Below the pieces are notes generated by a model that was not told the origin of the DNA, ran no database searches, and saw only the letters and a list, made by a program, of their open reading frames with translations. 64,000 bases of DNA from JAXLYE01 sp046351595 (GTDB taxonomy: Bacteria; Myxococcota_A; Polyangia; Palsa-1104; JAEUJZ01). This document shows positions 8,823-16,413 of the stretch, piece by piece. Made by a program: the position numbers and the translations under genes. Position 1 is the first letter of the stretch. Every line of letters starts with the position of its first letter. Where the stretch lies: positions 62,001-126,000 of the forward strand of contig JAXLYE010000004.1 in NCBI GenBank assembly GCA_046351595.1. Reading direction: 5' to 3'.

Positions 8823-9115
8823 AGCGGCTGGTCCTGGCGCCGAAGGCGCGGGCCGACCTCTTCGACATCGACGCCTACCTCGCTGAGCGGAACCCGCTCG
8901 CGGCCGAGCGCTTGATCGAGCGGCTGATCCAGGCGATGCAGGCGCTGACGCGCATGCCTCTGATGGGGCGGACGTGCGAAGACCTTGGCCTGCCGACCGT
9001 GCGCCGCTTTGTCGTCGAGAAGCACCACATCTTTTACATGGTCGACGGCAAGGATCTCAGGGTCGTGCGAGTCATCCACGGCCGGCGAGATGTGCCGACC
9101 GTGGTGCGGCAGTAG
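8819..9115 (+). CDS. RelE/ParE-family toxin
   Basis: Toxin of 98 residues, typical for the family. Motifs include LAPKARADLFDIDAYLAERNP at the N-terminus, RMPLMGRTCEDLG in the middle, and the conserved FVVEKHHIFYMVDG then LRVVRVIHGRRDV at the C-terminus. These are characteristic of ParE-like (gyrase-targeting) rather than strongly ribosome-cutting members, but the target cannot be told from sequence. It overlaps the antitoxin gene by four bases, which couples translation. The pair may stabilise the accessory region. Confidence 0.85.
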   Translation: MKRLVLAPKARADLFDIDAYLAERNPLAAERLIERLIQAMQALTRMPLMGRTCEDLGLPTVRRFVVEKHHIFYMVDGKDLRVVRVIHGRRDVPTVVRQ

Positions 9116-9345
9116 TCGAGGATAAGACCAAGGCGCGGGCGGCCTCAGTCTGCTCGTGCTCCGGGGATCCCGACACATCGGCGATCCTGAATTCTGCTGA
9201 GGAGGCCAGGGTTTGGCTCAGCAGTCGTGATTCCGTCAGCCTCGTCGGTCGCTCGATGCTACGCTGGTCGTAGTCTCATTCTGGGGGATGCGGACCGAAG
9301 CTCGCCGGCCATGCCGAGCGACGAAGGTCCGCCGAGGAGCCGCTG

Positions 9346-10020
9346 ATGACTGCACTTGCTCCGTCCTTGACCTGGACGTCTGTGATTGGCCGGTTGTGCA
9401 CGGCCGGGGCTGATGCGAGCTGTCGAATTCCCGCTACCAGCATCGGGCATCCCCTCGACGGCGGGCTGGAGCAGCGGGCCGAGGCTTCAGACGGTTCCTA
9501 CTTCGATTTCGAACGTCACATCTGCGAGGAGACTTGGCTTGTCGCTCGCCAATATGCCGACGCATATGATGTGTGGATCGTCCGTCGTAAATCCGCCTCG
9601 ACGGCTCTTGTGAAGAAGGACGAGTCGGACCTTGCGCCCTCCCGATCTTCTTCCTCGTCGTTGGCCGACCTCCCCAGCAAGGCTCCTGGCCTCACCGTCG
9701 GCATTGCAACCGCACTGGGAGCGATCGGAGGTGCCTGCGCTGGCGGTGGGAAAGGGGCCGCGTGGGGAGCGGTGATCGGCACCGGGGCTGCGCTCGCGGC
9801 GGTGGCCGTGAGTAACGCGGCCAGCTCGCCAGAAACCTCCCAGGTCGCGCAGACCATGTTTCTGGGGCTGACGTCCGCGGTATCAGGCGGTTCATCGACT
9901 CGCCGCGTCGCCCCGCCGCCGGCGCCCGCTCGGCCCGCCCGCTCGGCCTCAAGTCGTGGCGACCGATTCGACAGGGCGGATTTCGAGGTTCGTGGACGGC
10001 GAACGACCGGCAAGAAGTAA
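9346..10020 (+). CDS. hypothetical protein with glycine-zipper-like segment
   Basis: Unknown protein of 224 residues. An N-terminal region of about 100 residues has no recognised motif. It is followed by a Ser-rich linker and a Gly/Ala-rich hydrophobic stretch (about 125-165, GIATALGAIGGACAGGGKGA and following). That stretch resembles glycine-zipper membrane segments of the kind found in pore-forming or envelope proteins. The C-terminus is Pro/Arg-rich and basic. GGAG lies seven bases before ATG 9346. It sits between the toxin-antitoxin pair and another island gene, 37 bp before the next start, so the two may be co-transcribed. Confidence 0.6.
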   Translation: MTALAPSLTWTSVIGRLCTAGADASCRIPATSIGHPLDGGLEQRAEASDGSYFDFERHICEETWLVARQYADAYDVWIVRRKSASTALVKKDESDLAPSRSSSSSLADLPSKAPGLTVGIATALGAIGGACAGGGKGAAWGAVIGTGAALAAVAVSNAASSPETSQVAQTMFLGLTSAVSGGSSTRRVAPPPAPARPARSASSRGDRFDRADFEVRGRRTTGKK

Positions 10021-10057
10021 CCTCGCCACGCTTGCACGCTCAGGGAGTCCCTTTCTG

Positions 10058-10660
10058 ATGAGCGACCTGCCAAGAGCGCCGGGTCCGCCCAAGCCAGTCG
10101 TGGCAGGTCGTCCGGTTCCTACGGGGCGGGCACCTGCGGGCGGACCTCCTCTGCTCCAGCCTCTCACCGCGAACCCCGTTGTACGCCCAGCACCGCCCCT
10201 GCCACCGCCACCCAGCGCTGTGCATGAAACGGCGGTTCCTGCCCCCCATTCAGCAGCGCCACCGGCCCCGCGGACGTCCGATGGACGTCCCGTGGACGTC
10301 CAACAGACGTCCACACCTGGCAGCGCGCTCGTTTTGCAGGGACCTACCGTCGGTGGCGCTGCCGCAAACGCTGCACTTGCTGGACGTCCAGCGGACGTCC
10401 AGCTGATCCCGCTCCAAGATGCATCTACAGCAGCGCGTACGACGCATGCGCTACAGCGAACGCGCCGGTCCAAGCCGAAAGCGGAACTGGATGAGGAGCG
10501 TGGGCGCTACCGGCACACGCTGCGCCTGACCCCGCAGAGCGAACACAAGCTGCGGGAGATCGCGGAGAGCATGGGGGGCGTGGATCTGAACGCGGCCATC
10601 GCCATGTGCATCGCGACCTACCACCAGTCGCTCGCCAAGCGCGGCAAGGTGGATGGCTGA
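10058..10660 (+). CDS. hypothetical proline-rich protein carrying internal GGACGTCC array
   Basis: The ATG at 10058 gives 200 residues; an upstream in-frame ATG at 9956 would overlap the preceding gene, so the later one is preferred. The first two thirds are low-complexity, rich in Pro, Ala, Val and Arg. The last 60 residues are a compact helical domain (RYRHTLRLTPQSEHKLREIA, then a Gly turn and LNAAIAMCIATYHQSL), which has the strand-helix-helix layout of ribbon-helix-helix DNA-binding proteins. Six phased palindromic octamers lie inside the coding sequence (separate entry). A DNA-binding, possibly partition or autoregulatory, role is inference. The gene converges on 10678-11031. Confidence 0.6.
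   Translation: MSDLPRAPGPPKPVVAGRPVPTGRAPAGGPPLLQPLTANPVVRPAPPLPPPPSAVHETAVPAPHSAAPPAPRTSDGRPVDVQQTSTPGSALVLQGPTVGGAAANAALAGRPADVQLIPLQDASTAARTTHALQRTRRSKPKAELDEERGRYRHTLRLTPQSEHKLREIAESMGGVDLNAAIAMCIATYHQSLAKRGKVDG
10272..10400. repeat. 11-bp-phased array of GGACGTCC palindromes
   Basis: Perfect GGACGTCC occurs at 10272, 10283, 10294, 10382 and 10393, and AGACGTCC at 10305. All six starts fall on one 11-bp register, the long gap being 77 bp (7 x 11). The copies are read in all three codon phases (R-T-S, G-R-P, D-V), so the conserved unit is DNA and not peptide. Spacing near one helical turn would present every site on the same DNA face. This is likely a cooperative protein-binding site. Confidence 0.72.
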
Positions 10661-10677
10661 ACCAGCGCCTCGACGTC

Positions 10678-11031
10678 TCAGACCGAGGCGCCTTGGGCTG
10701 GCTGGGGTGCTTCTGCCAGCGCGCGGAGCGCCCTCCGCGCTGCGCTGGCGCTTGGGAAGTACCGCCAGCAGACCGAGCAGGCCTCGAGCGACAGCTCGGC
10801 CACGGAGTACCGATCCGCTCGTGCGGCGCGGCGCCACTCCACGGCGGCGCACAGCGTGCGCCCCTGCCGCCGCAGCCCGAGGAGCCGCCACAGAGGCCAG
10901 CGACCTGTGCAGAACCGCCGGAGCAGCTCGAACGCCGCACGCTCCTGCGGTGCAGCCAGGTCGAGCACGGCAGCAATAGGCGGCGGGCTGAGCTTCGAGG
11001 AGAGGCAGAGAATCGGCTTGGACGCGGGCAT
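10678..11031 (-). CDS. hypothetical small island protein
   Basis: Protein of 117 residues, rich in Ala, Arg and Leu, with four Cys (SLEACSVCWRYF near residue 80). The start ATG 11031 is chosen because AAGGAG lies seven bases upstream on the minus strand; longer upstream frames run through the operator-like region. No family is recognised. It is divergent from the RHH gene at 11245, sharing a 213-bp repeat-rich spacer, and convergent with the 10058 gene. Confidence 0.55.
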   Translation of the reverse strand: MPASKPILCLSSKLSPPPIAAVLDLAAPQERAAFELLRRFCTGRWPLWRLLGLRRQGRTLCAAVEWRRAARADRYSVAELSLEACSVCWRYFPSASAARRALRALAEAPQPAQGASV

Positions 11032-11062
11032 GGGCACTCCTTCGGTTGCGAGAGTGGAGGCC

Positions 11063-11233
11063 CCTGAGTAGGCTGGCGCCGTCCCACGGGCACTCCATGG
11101 GGCACCGGCCTCCGCCGTGTTGCAGCACGGCGGAGGCCACTGAAAAGTGAGTAACTTCAGCAAGTTGGTAACTTGCTCACCTGAGTAAGTCAATCCATTT
11201 GAGATGCTGGCGTCACCTCAGTAGGTTGCTCAC
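11063..11233. promoter_or_regulatory. repeat-rich divergent operator region before the RHH gene
   Basis: It contains direct copies of a CCTGAGTAGG-like box at 11063-11072 (exact), within 11178-11190 (CACCTGAGTAAGT) and within 11214-11233 (CACCTCAGTAGG then TTGCTCAC). It also holds an inverted pair GTGAGTAACTT (11147-11157) and AACTTGCTCAC (11170-11180), and an inner palindrome AAGTTGGTAACTT (11162-11174). Short iterated boxes of this kind are typical RHH-repressor operators. The region separates the divergent genes at 11031 and 11245. Confidence 0.6.
11107..11138. repeat. perfect 13-bp stem-loop
   Basis: GGCCTCCGCCGTG, a six-base TTGCAG loop, then its exact complement. No T-run follows on either strand, so it is not a standard intrinsic terminator. 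It sits between the divergent start of the 10678-11031 gene and the operator boxes. Confidence 0.7.
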
Positions 11234-11244
11234 TCGAGAGCGAC

Positions 11245-11439
11245 ATGACGAAAGAGAAGAAAATCGCGCGGGTCCAGGTCGTGATGGCCCCGTCTGAGGT
11301 CGAGCGGATTGACGATTGGGGCTTCAAGCACCGGATCCGCAGCCGCAGCGAGGTGGTGCGCCGGCTGCTGCTCGCGGGCCTGGAGGCGATGGAGCGAGCC
11401 GAGAAGGACGAAGGCTCGCGTCACAAGTCGGCCGAGTGA
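11245..11439 (+). CDS. ribbon-helix-helix (CopG/Arc-like) transcriptional regulator
   Basis: Protein of 64 residues with the RHH layout. A basic N-terminal strand (KIARVQVVMAPSEVERID) is followed by helix 1, a turn, and a second helix (SRSEVVRRLLLAGLEAMERA), typical of CopG/Arc/MetJ-type dimers that insert a beta ribbon into the major groove. The acidic/basic tail ends inside the 3' end of the opposite-strand recombinase gene, with a 19-bp overlap. The repeat-rich upstream spacer is its probable operator. It may control the recombinase region or itself. Confidence 0.78.
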   Translation: MTKEKKIARVQVVMAPSEVERIDDWGFKHRIRSRSEVVRRLLLAGLEAMERAEKDEGSRHKSAE

Positions 11440-12692
11440 GCCGGTTCCGTTTCCGTCGGCGCGAACGGGTCTGCGTCGAAGCGGCGGCGACGTCGCCCGG
11501 CTGTCGGCTCCTCCCCTGCCCGCCTCGCGTAGTGCGCGTCGAAGTGCCCGGCCAGGACCTGCTGCACCTGCGCCGGCCACCAGTGCGAATGGCCCTTGGG
11601 TGTCGTGTAGCCCGCTTCGGTTAGCAGCCGCGCCAGCCGAGGGAGGCCAGGCCGCACGAACGGCTCACCGGGGTTCTCGCGCTCATGCTCGCGCTCCAGC
11701 CGCGCGAGCGCGTTCTCGAGGAACCGGCGCGGAGTGACTATCTCTGCCTCGTTGCAGGTGGTCAGCAGGCCGCTGACGTTCCGCGACGTGAACTGCCGGC
11801 CCTTGAGCGGCAAGTAGCCCTGCTCGTTCAGGATGGAGGCTATCTGGCGCAGCGTGTGCCCTTTGGCGCGTAGCTCGACGATGCGCTCCTTGGCCTCGTC
11901 GTCGCTGTGCGGGCGCACGTTGTGGGGACGCGGCGAGATCCAGCTCAGGCGTAGCTTGAGGTTGTAGATCACGCTCTTGGTCCACTGCTCGCCCTGCGGC
12001 GGCTGCACGCCGGCTGCGTTCAGCCGCGTGGCCATCTCGGTGATTCCGATGCGCTCGGCCGCCCAGGTTTTTATCTGCGCCAGCACACGTTGCTCGTCTT
12101 CGTCGTCGACGATCAGGCGCATCCGCGGGTTGTCCGGCGCCGGGATGGTGCGCTTGCCATACGGCACTTTCCCGAAGTGGTAGCCGCTGCCGCGGATATG
12201 CCGGATGGCCTCGCGCGTCCGCTCGCCGGTCGCCTCGCGCTCCATCTGCGCAAACACCAGCAGGATGCTCACCAGCGCCCGGCCTAACGACGAGTCGAGC
12301 CGGATGGCTTCGCGAATAGCGACGAGTTCCTTGGTTCCGTCTTTGAAATAACGCTCGTACAGCTCGCAGAAGTGTTTGATCGATCGGCTGAGCCTATCGA
12401 ACTTCAGCACGATCAAGATATCCGCAGAGCGCTGCAACGTACTCAGCGCTTCCTGCAACCCAGGCCGCTGATTCTTGCCGCCTGAGATGATGTCTTTGCA
12501 GACTCGGACCAGCTTGATCCCGTGGAGTGTGCAGTAGCTTTCGATCGCAGCCTGCTGCGCTTCCAGCGACAGACCCTCCAGGGCCTGCATGTCCGTGCTG
12601 ACTCGGATGTACCCGACGGCTCGTCGCTGCGGTGTGGTGTCTGAGGAGATTCCTAAGCCTTGTCTCTGGGAGTACTTCGGTAGCGTCTTCAT
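11421..12692 (-). CDS. large serine recombinase, copy 1
   Basis: Site-specific recombinase of 423 residues. The resolvase domain (about 24-165) has the nucleophile in YIRVST (Ser32), the ILIVLKFDRLSRS motif and EREATGERTREAI. The Recombinase domain follows (about 165-290, KVPYGKRTI, MATRLNAAGVQPP). A C-terminal region contains GLPRLARLLTEAGYTTPKGH and WWPAQVQQVLAGHF, then a basic tail. No zinc-ribbon cysteines are evident. GGAGGGAGAGG precedes ATG 12692. A close paralogue lies at 34689-35810 in the same orientation. It probably integrates or inverts a mobile segment; its att sites were not identified. Confidence 0.93.
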   Translation of the reverse strand: MKTLPKYSQRQGLGISSDTTPQRRAVGYIRVSTDMQALEGLSLEAQQAAIESYCTLHGIKLVRVCKDIISGGKNQRPGLQEALSTLQRSADILIVLKFDRLSRSIKHFCELYERYFKDGTKELVAIREAIRLDSSLGRALVSILLVFAQMEREATGERTREAIRHIRGSGYHFGKVPYGKRTIPAPDNPRMRLIVDDEDEQRVLAQIKTWAAERIGITEMATRLNAAGVQPPQGEQWTKSVIYNLKLRLSWISPRPHNVRPHSDDEAKERIVELRAKGHTLRQIASILNEQGYLPLKGRQFTSRNVSGLLTTCNEAEIVTPRRFLENALARLEREHERENPGEPFVRPGLPRLARLLTEAGYTTPKGHSHWWPAQVQQVLAGHFDAHYARRAGEEPTAGRRRRRFDADPFAPTETEPAHSADL

Positions 12693-12777
12693 GACCTCTC
12701 CCTCCAGCGTGGATGTGAGCGCTGAGGGGATAGGTCATAATTTGCTCAGGCGTCCTTCAATTCTTCTTACGCGCAGC

Positions 12778-12942
12778 ATGCGCACACACCACAGTACAAA
12801 CGGCACCAAGACGGCGGTCGGACACATCCGGGTAAGCACACAGGAGCAGGCCACCGAGGGGAGTGAGCCTGGACGCACAACGCGATACGCTAAGAGCCTG
12901 CTTTTCTGTGCGTGCGTTGAGCGCCGCGGGCACGCTGCGTAG
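12778..12942 (+). pseudogene. remnant of a serine recombinase N-terminus
   Basis: An ATG at 12778 opens a 54-residue frame whose middle, TAVGHIRVSTQEQATEG, is the catalytic start of a serine recombinase (normally GYIRVST followed by the EG-SLEAQ segment). After EG the similarity is lost, consistent with a frameshift or truncation. It is divergent from recombinase copy 1 and not a fragment of it, because its QEQATEG sequence differs from MQALEG. Confidence 0.65.
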
Positions 12943-13033
12943 CACTAGATCCTGAGCCATCCGATCTCGCCCGGTAACGGGCGGCAAAGGAGGCCCGGCG
13001 GGATGACCCTCGGGAGCCTCCGGCTGCAAGCGG

Positions 13034-13192
13034 TCAGCGCGCCTCGCCGCTCTCCAGCCGGAACAGGCGCGCGTCGATATCGGACAAGAGGTGCTCGAGC
13101 GCGGCCTGGCTGATCGGGCCCTTGCGGTACGCCTCCAGCGGACCCAGCGTTCTGCAGCGCGTGAGCTCCGCGGCCGTTTTGTAGAGAAATCA
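13034..13192 (-). pseudogene. short coding remnant of unknown origin
   Basis: The minus-strand frame ending at 13034 reads like the C-terminus of a soluble helical protein (EAYRKGPISQAALEHLLSDI, then DARLFRLESGEAR). It has no start codon, as an in-frame stop lies just upstream near 13192. It is probably the tail of a deleted gene; the family is unrecognised. Confidence 0.35.
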
Positions 13193-13284
13193 CACCGGTC
13201 TTGTCGATATTTCGTTCTTGCCAACAGATAGACTGACTCTACCATCGAGGCTGTGTGGCCCTGTCCTGTAGGCCCTGGCGATAG

Positions 13285-15408
13285 ATGCCGTCCCTGCTCC
13301 TTCCTCTGCTCGACCGCCTGAACCTGACCCGCCCCTCCGGCCGACGGTGGACCCGCACGCTGCTGATCAGCGTCGTGGTCGGCCTGCTGTGCGGCCTCGC
13401 CGCGCGGATCCTGGAGAGCCTGATCGACGTCGGCTTCCGTAGCCTGATCGGCCGCTACGTTGACGCCACGTCCGCGCACGGCTCCGGATTCCGCCTCAGC
13501 ACGCTCCTGTTGCCTGCGCTCGGCGGGCTGTTCTCCGGGCTCGTCGTGGTGCTCCTGTGCCGGCCGACGCGCGCGCACGGCACCGCCGTCCTCATCGAGG
13601 CGTTCCACCACCACGCGGCCGAGATGTCGCTGCGCGATGCCGCGCTCAAGGCGCTGGCCGCGGCCGTGGTCATCTCGTGCGGCGGCTCGGTGGGCAAGGA
13701 GGCCGCGATCGCGGTCCTGTGCGCGGCCATCGGCGCCACGGTCGCGCGGGCGCTCAGGCTGCCGGTGCCGCAGCGCCGCGTCTTCCTGGCTGCCGGCTGC
13801 GCCGCCGGGGTCGGCGCCATCTTCCAGACCCCGCTCGGCGGCGCGCTGTTCGCCACCAGCGTCCTGTACAGCGAGCCCGAGGTCGAGGCCGAGGCGCTCA
13901 TGCCCTCGATCATCGCCTCGGTGACCAGCTACTCGACGTTCATGGCCTTCGGTGGCTACGGTCACCGCCTGCTGCGCGGCACCGCGACCCTGGTCTTCGA
14001 GCGGCCGATCGAGCTCGTGCCCTACGCGGTCCTGGCCGGGTGCTGCGCGCTGGTCAGCGCCGTCTTCTTCTACGCGCTGCGCCTTGCCGCCGCGCTGCGC
14101 CGCCGCACCGGCGTGCCCCGGCTGCTGGCCGCGGGCTGCGCGGGCCTCATCGGCGGCGTCATCGCGCTCGGCTTGCCGCAGATCATGGACGCGCGCTACG
14201 AGTTCGTGCAGGGCGCGCTCGACGGCTCGCTCGGCCCGCCGCCGTACATCGGCTGGGCCCTGTTCTTCACCCTGGTCGTTCTGGCCAAGTGCGTCGCCAC
14301 CGGGCTGATGATGGGCGCCGAGAGCGCCGGCGGCCTGTTCGGACCCGTGGTCTTCATGGGCGGCGTCACCGGCGCCGCGACCGGGGCGATCTTCCTGGCC
14401 GCGTTCCCGGGCGTGTTCCCGGAGCCGCTGCGCGCCGCGCTGATCCCGGTGGGCATGGCGGGCGTCCTGGCCGCGTCGCTGCGCACGCCGCTCGCCGCGA
14501 TCGTGATGGTGATCGAGATGACCGGCAGCTACGGCCTCATCGTGCCGCTGATGCTGGTCAGCGTGCTGTCCTACGGCCTCGGGCGCCGCTTCGGTGTCTA
14601 CGCCGAGCAGGTGCGCGCGCCCGCGGACTCACCCGCGCACGCCGGGCACTCGGTGCGCAGCTGGCTCGAGTCGCACAAGGTCGCGAGCCTGGTGGAGAGG
14701 AGCTGGCCGCACATCCTGCGCTCGGGCACGAGCCTGCCCGAGCTGGTGTCGCGCATCCCCGCCAGCGAGCACCCGGTCTTCCTCGTCGTCGACGACGGCC
14801 GGGTCGCGGGCTTCATCTCCGCGGCGGAGCTCGCGGACGTGGCGCAGCTCGGCGACGCCTCGCAGCTCATCGTCGCCGCCGACATCATGAACACGGTCGT
14901 GCGGCCCCTGCGCGACAGCGACGATCTCTACACCGCCATCGAGCGCTTCCGCGAGGCCAGCGTCGACACCCTGCCCGTGGTTTCGCGCTTCGGCCGGAGC
15001 TTCGTCGGCGTCCTGCAGCGCGAAGAGCTGCTCAAGGCGCTGCGCGAGCACTCGGCGCAGCGCAGCGCGGCCGCCCTGCGCGAGCACTCGGCCTTCTCGA
15101 TGCTGGCCAACGACGTCGAGCTCGACGCCCTGTCCGCGGAGCTCGGGACCCGCCGCGGTGATCACATCGCCCGCCAGCGCGTGCCGGACGACATCGCCGG
15201 CCTGTCCCTGCGCGAGGCCGACTACCGCCGCCGCTACGGCGCGCAGGTGATCGCGATCGAGACGTCCGCCGGCGAGCTCCTGGCGCCGCCGGATCCGCTG
15301 CGGCCGCTGGGGCGGGAGGACGTGCTGGTCGTCATGCGCCCGCGCGCGCCGTCCGGCGTGAGCCCGCTCGCGCGTGCGCAGCGCCCGGACCGCGCGCCGA
15401 GCCCGTAG
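13285..15408 (+). CDS. ClC-type chloride channel/transporter with CBS domains
   Basis: Inner-membrane anion channel or H+/Cl- exchanger of 707 residues. The N-terminal ClC core (about 25-445) has 10 or more hydrophobic segments. Its selectivity-filter motifs are CGGSVGKEAAIAV, AGVGAIFQTPLGGALFA, GAESAGGLFGPVVFMGG and SLRTPLAAIVMVIEMTG. A CBS pair follows (about 470-600; HPVFLVVDDGRVAGFIS and DTLPVVSRFGRSFVGVL). A final TrkA-C-like domain (AQVIAIETSAGELLAPPD) probably binds a ligand that gates transport. The gating glutamate region is not securely assignable, so channel versus exchanger is open. It converges with the LysR gene 19 bp away. Confidence 0.93.
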   Translation: MPSLLLPLLDRLNLTRPSGRRWTRTLLISVVVGLLCGLAARILESLIDVGFRSLIGRYVDATSAHGSGFRLSTLLLPALGGLFSGLVVVLLCRPTRAHGTAVLIEAFHHHAAEMSLRDAALKALAAAVVISCGGSVGKEAAIAVLCAAIGATVARALRLPVPQRRVFLAAGCAAGVGAIFQTPLGGALFATSVLYSEPEVEAEALMPSIIASVTSYSTFMAFGGYGHRLLRGTATLVFERPIELVPYAVLAGCCALVSAVFFYALRLAAALRRRTGVPRLLAAGCAGLIGGVIALGLPQIMDARYEFVQGALDGSLGPPPYIGWALFFTLVVLAKCVATGLMMGAESAGGLFGPVVFMGGVTGAATGAIFLAAFPGVFPEPLRAALIPVGMAGVLAASLRTPLAAIVMVIEMTGSYGLIVPLMLVSVLSYGLGRRFGVYAEQVRAPADSPAHAGHSVRSWLESHKVASLVERSWPHILRSGTSLPELVSRIPASEHPVFLVVDDGRVAGFISAAELADVAQLGDASQLIVAADIMNTVVRPLRDSDDLYTAIERFREASVDTLPVVSRFGRSFVGVLQREELLKALREHSAQRSAAALREHSAFSMLANDVELDALSAELGTRRGDHIARQRVPDDIAGLSLREADYRRRYGAQVIAIETSAGELLAPPDPLRPLGREDVLVVMRPRAPSGVSPLARAQRPDRAPSP

Positions 15409-15426
15409 GAAACCTGCGCACCGCGC

Positions 15427-16413
15427 CTACCCACGCGACGGACGCGCCCGTGCCTGCACCCGCGCCGCCGTCGTCGCTCTCGCCCCGGCTCGGGGCCGCT
15501 TGCGGTGCGGCTCCGGCGTGAGCAGCTGATCGCGCGCGCCCGCGAGCAGCGCCACCATGGCCGGGTGCCGCGCCCGCCGCTCCGTCGAGATGGCATAGTA
15601 GCGCTCGCGCACGCCGTCGAGGATGCCGACGGGCACGGCGCCGTGCGCGTCCTCGACCTCGGCCGCCAGCGCCGCCCGCACCGGCCACAGGCCGCGGCCG
15701 TTGACGCCGAAGGTGCGCATCATCGCCGCGTCGTCGAACTCGCCCTGCACCTGGGCGTGGACCTCGCGCTCGGTGAACCAGCGATCCAGCAGGCGCCGCA
15801 AGCTGCACCCCGGCGCCGGCAGCAGCATCGGCGCTTGGGCCAGCGAGCGCGGGAACCCGGCCCGGTACCGGCGCGCCAGCTCCTTGGTCCCGTAGATCAC
15901 GATCTCGGTCTCGCCCAGCAGGTGCCCGAACGCCTTGGACGCGAGCCCCTCGGGCGGCGGCACGTCCGCGAGCAAGAGGTGCAGCCGGCTCGTAGCCAGC
16001 TCGTCGAGCAGCCGCTCGAAGCTGTCCTGGCGGACGAAGACCGGGCCGTGCTCACCGGCGGCCAGCGCCGGCTCCAGCAGGCGATAGGCGACGGTCTTGG
16101 GCAGCGCGCTCACCACGCCGACGCGCAGCATCGGGCGCAGCTTGGTCGCCCGCCCGCGCGCCAGCTCGACGAGCTCGGCGCCGGTGTGGAAGATCTCGTC
16201 CGCGTAGCGGGCGACATCCGCGCCGAGCGGCGTGAGGGTCAGCGTGCGGCCGCGGCGCTGGAACAGCTCACTCCCCAGGAACTGCTCGAGCGCGTGGATC
16301 TGGGTGCTGAGCGTCGAGTGGGTGAGGCGCAGCTTGGCCGCCGCCTTGGACAGGCCGCCCTCGCGGGCGGTCACCCAGAAGTAGTACAGGTGGTTGTAGT
16401 TGAGCCACTCCAT
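15427..16413 (-). CDS. LysR-family regulator, NhaR-like
   Basis: Transcription factor of 328 residues. The N-terminal winged helix (NYNHLYYFWVTAREGGLSKA, then LSTQIHALEQFLG and FQRRGRTLTLTPLG) matches the NhaR subgroup, which controls sodium/proton antiporter genes in enterobacteria. The C-terminal half (about 90-300) is the periplasmic-binding-protein-like effector domain. The tail is Arg-rich and probably disordered. Its convergent neighbour is a ClC transporter, so a role in ion homeostasis is plausible but unproven. A T-N11-A-type dyad lies just upstream. Confidence 0.9.
   Translation of the reverse strand: MEWLNYNHLYYFWVTAREGGLSKAAAKLRLTHSTLSTQIHALEQFLGSELFQRRGRTLTLTPLGADVARYADEIFHTGAELVELARGRATKLRPMLRVGVVSALPKTVAYRLLEPALAAGEHGPVFVRQDSFERLLDELATSRLHLLLADVPPPEGLASKAFGHLLGETEIVIYGTKELARRYRAGFPRSLAQAPMLLPAPGCSLRRLLDRWFTEREVHAQVQGEFDDAAMMRTFGVNGRGLWPVRAALAAEVEDAHGAVPVGILDGVRERYYAISTERRARHPAMVALLAGARDQLLTPEPHRKRPRAGARATTAARVQARARPSRG

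Larger units (their letters stand above)
12693..13284. other. intergenic region with gene debris
   Basis: There are 592 bp between the recombinase start and the ClC gene. It contains a truncated recombinase N-terminus on the plus strand (12778-12942) and a short coding-like remnant on the minus strand (13034-13192), listed separately. The rest shows no gene. Confidence 0.55.

Noticed and set aside
10272..10312. MetJ-style met-box array (AGACGTCT)
   Set aside because: The octamer is similar, but spacing is 11 bp and not contiguous 8 bp, the site is inside a gene, and no methionine gene is nearby. It is treated as analogy only.
13557..15161. Plus-strand open frame of 534 codons in another phase of the ClC gene
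   Set aside because: It is dominated by Arg/Ala runs. The ClC frame shows all family motifs.
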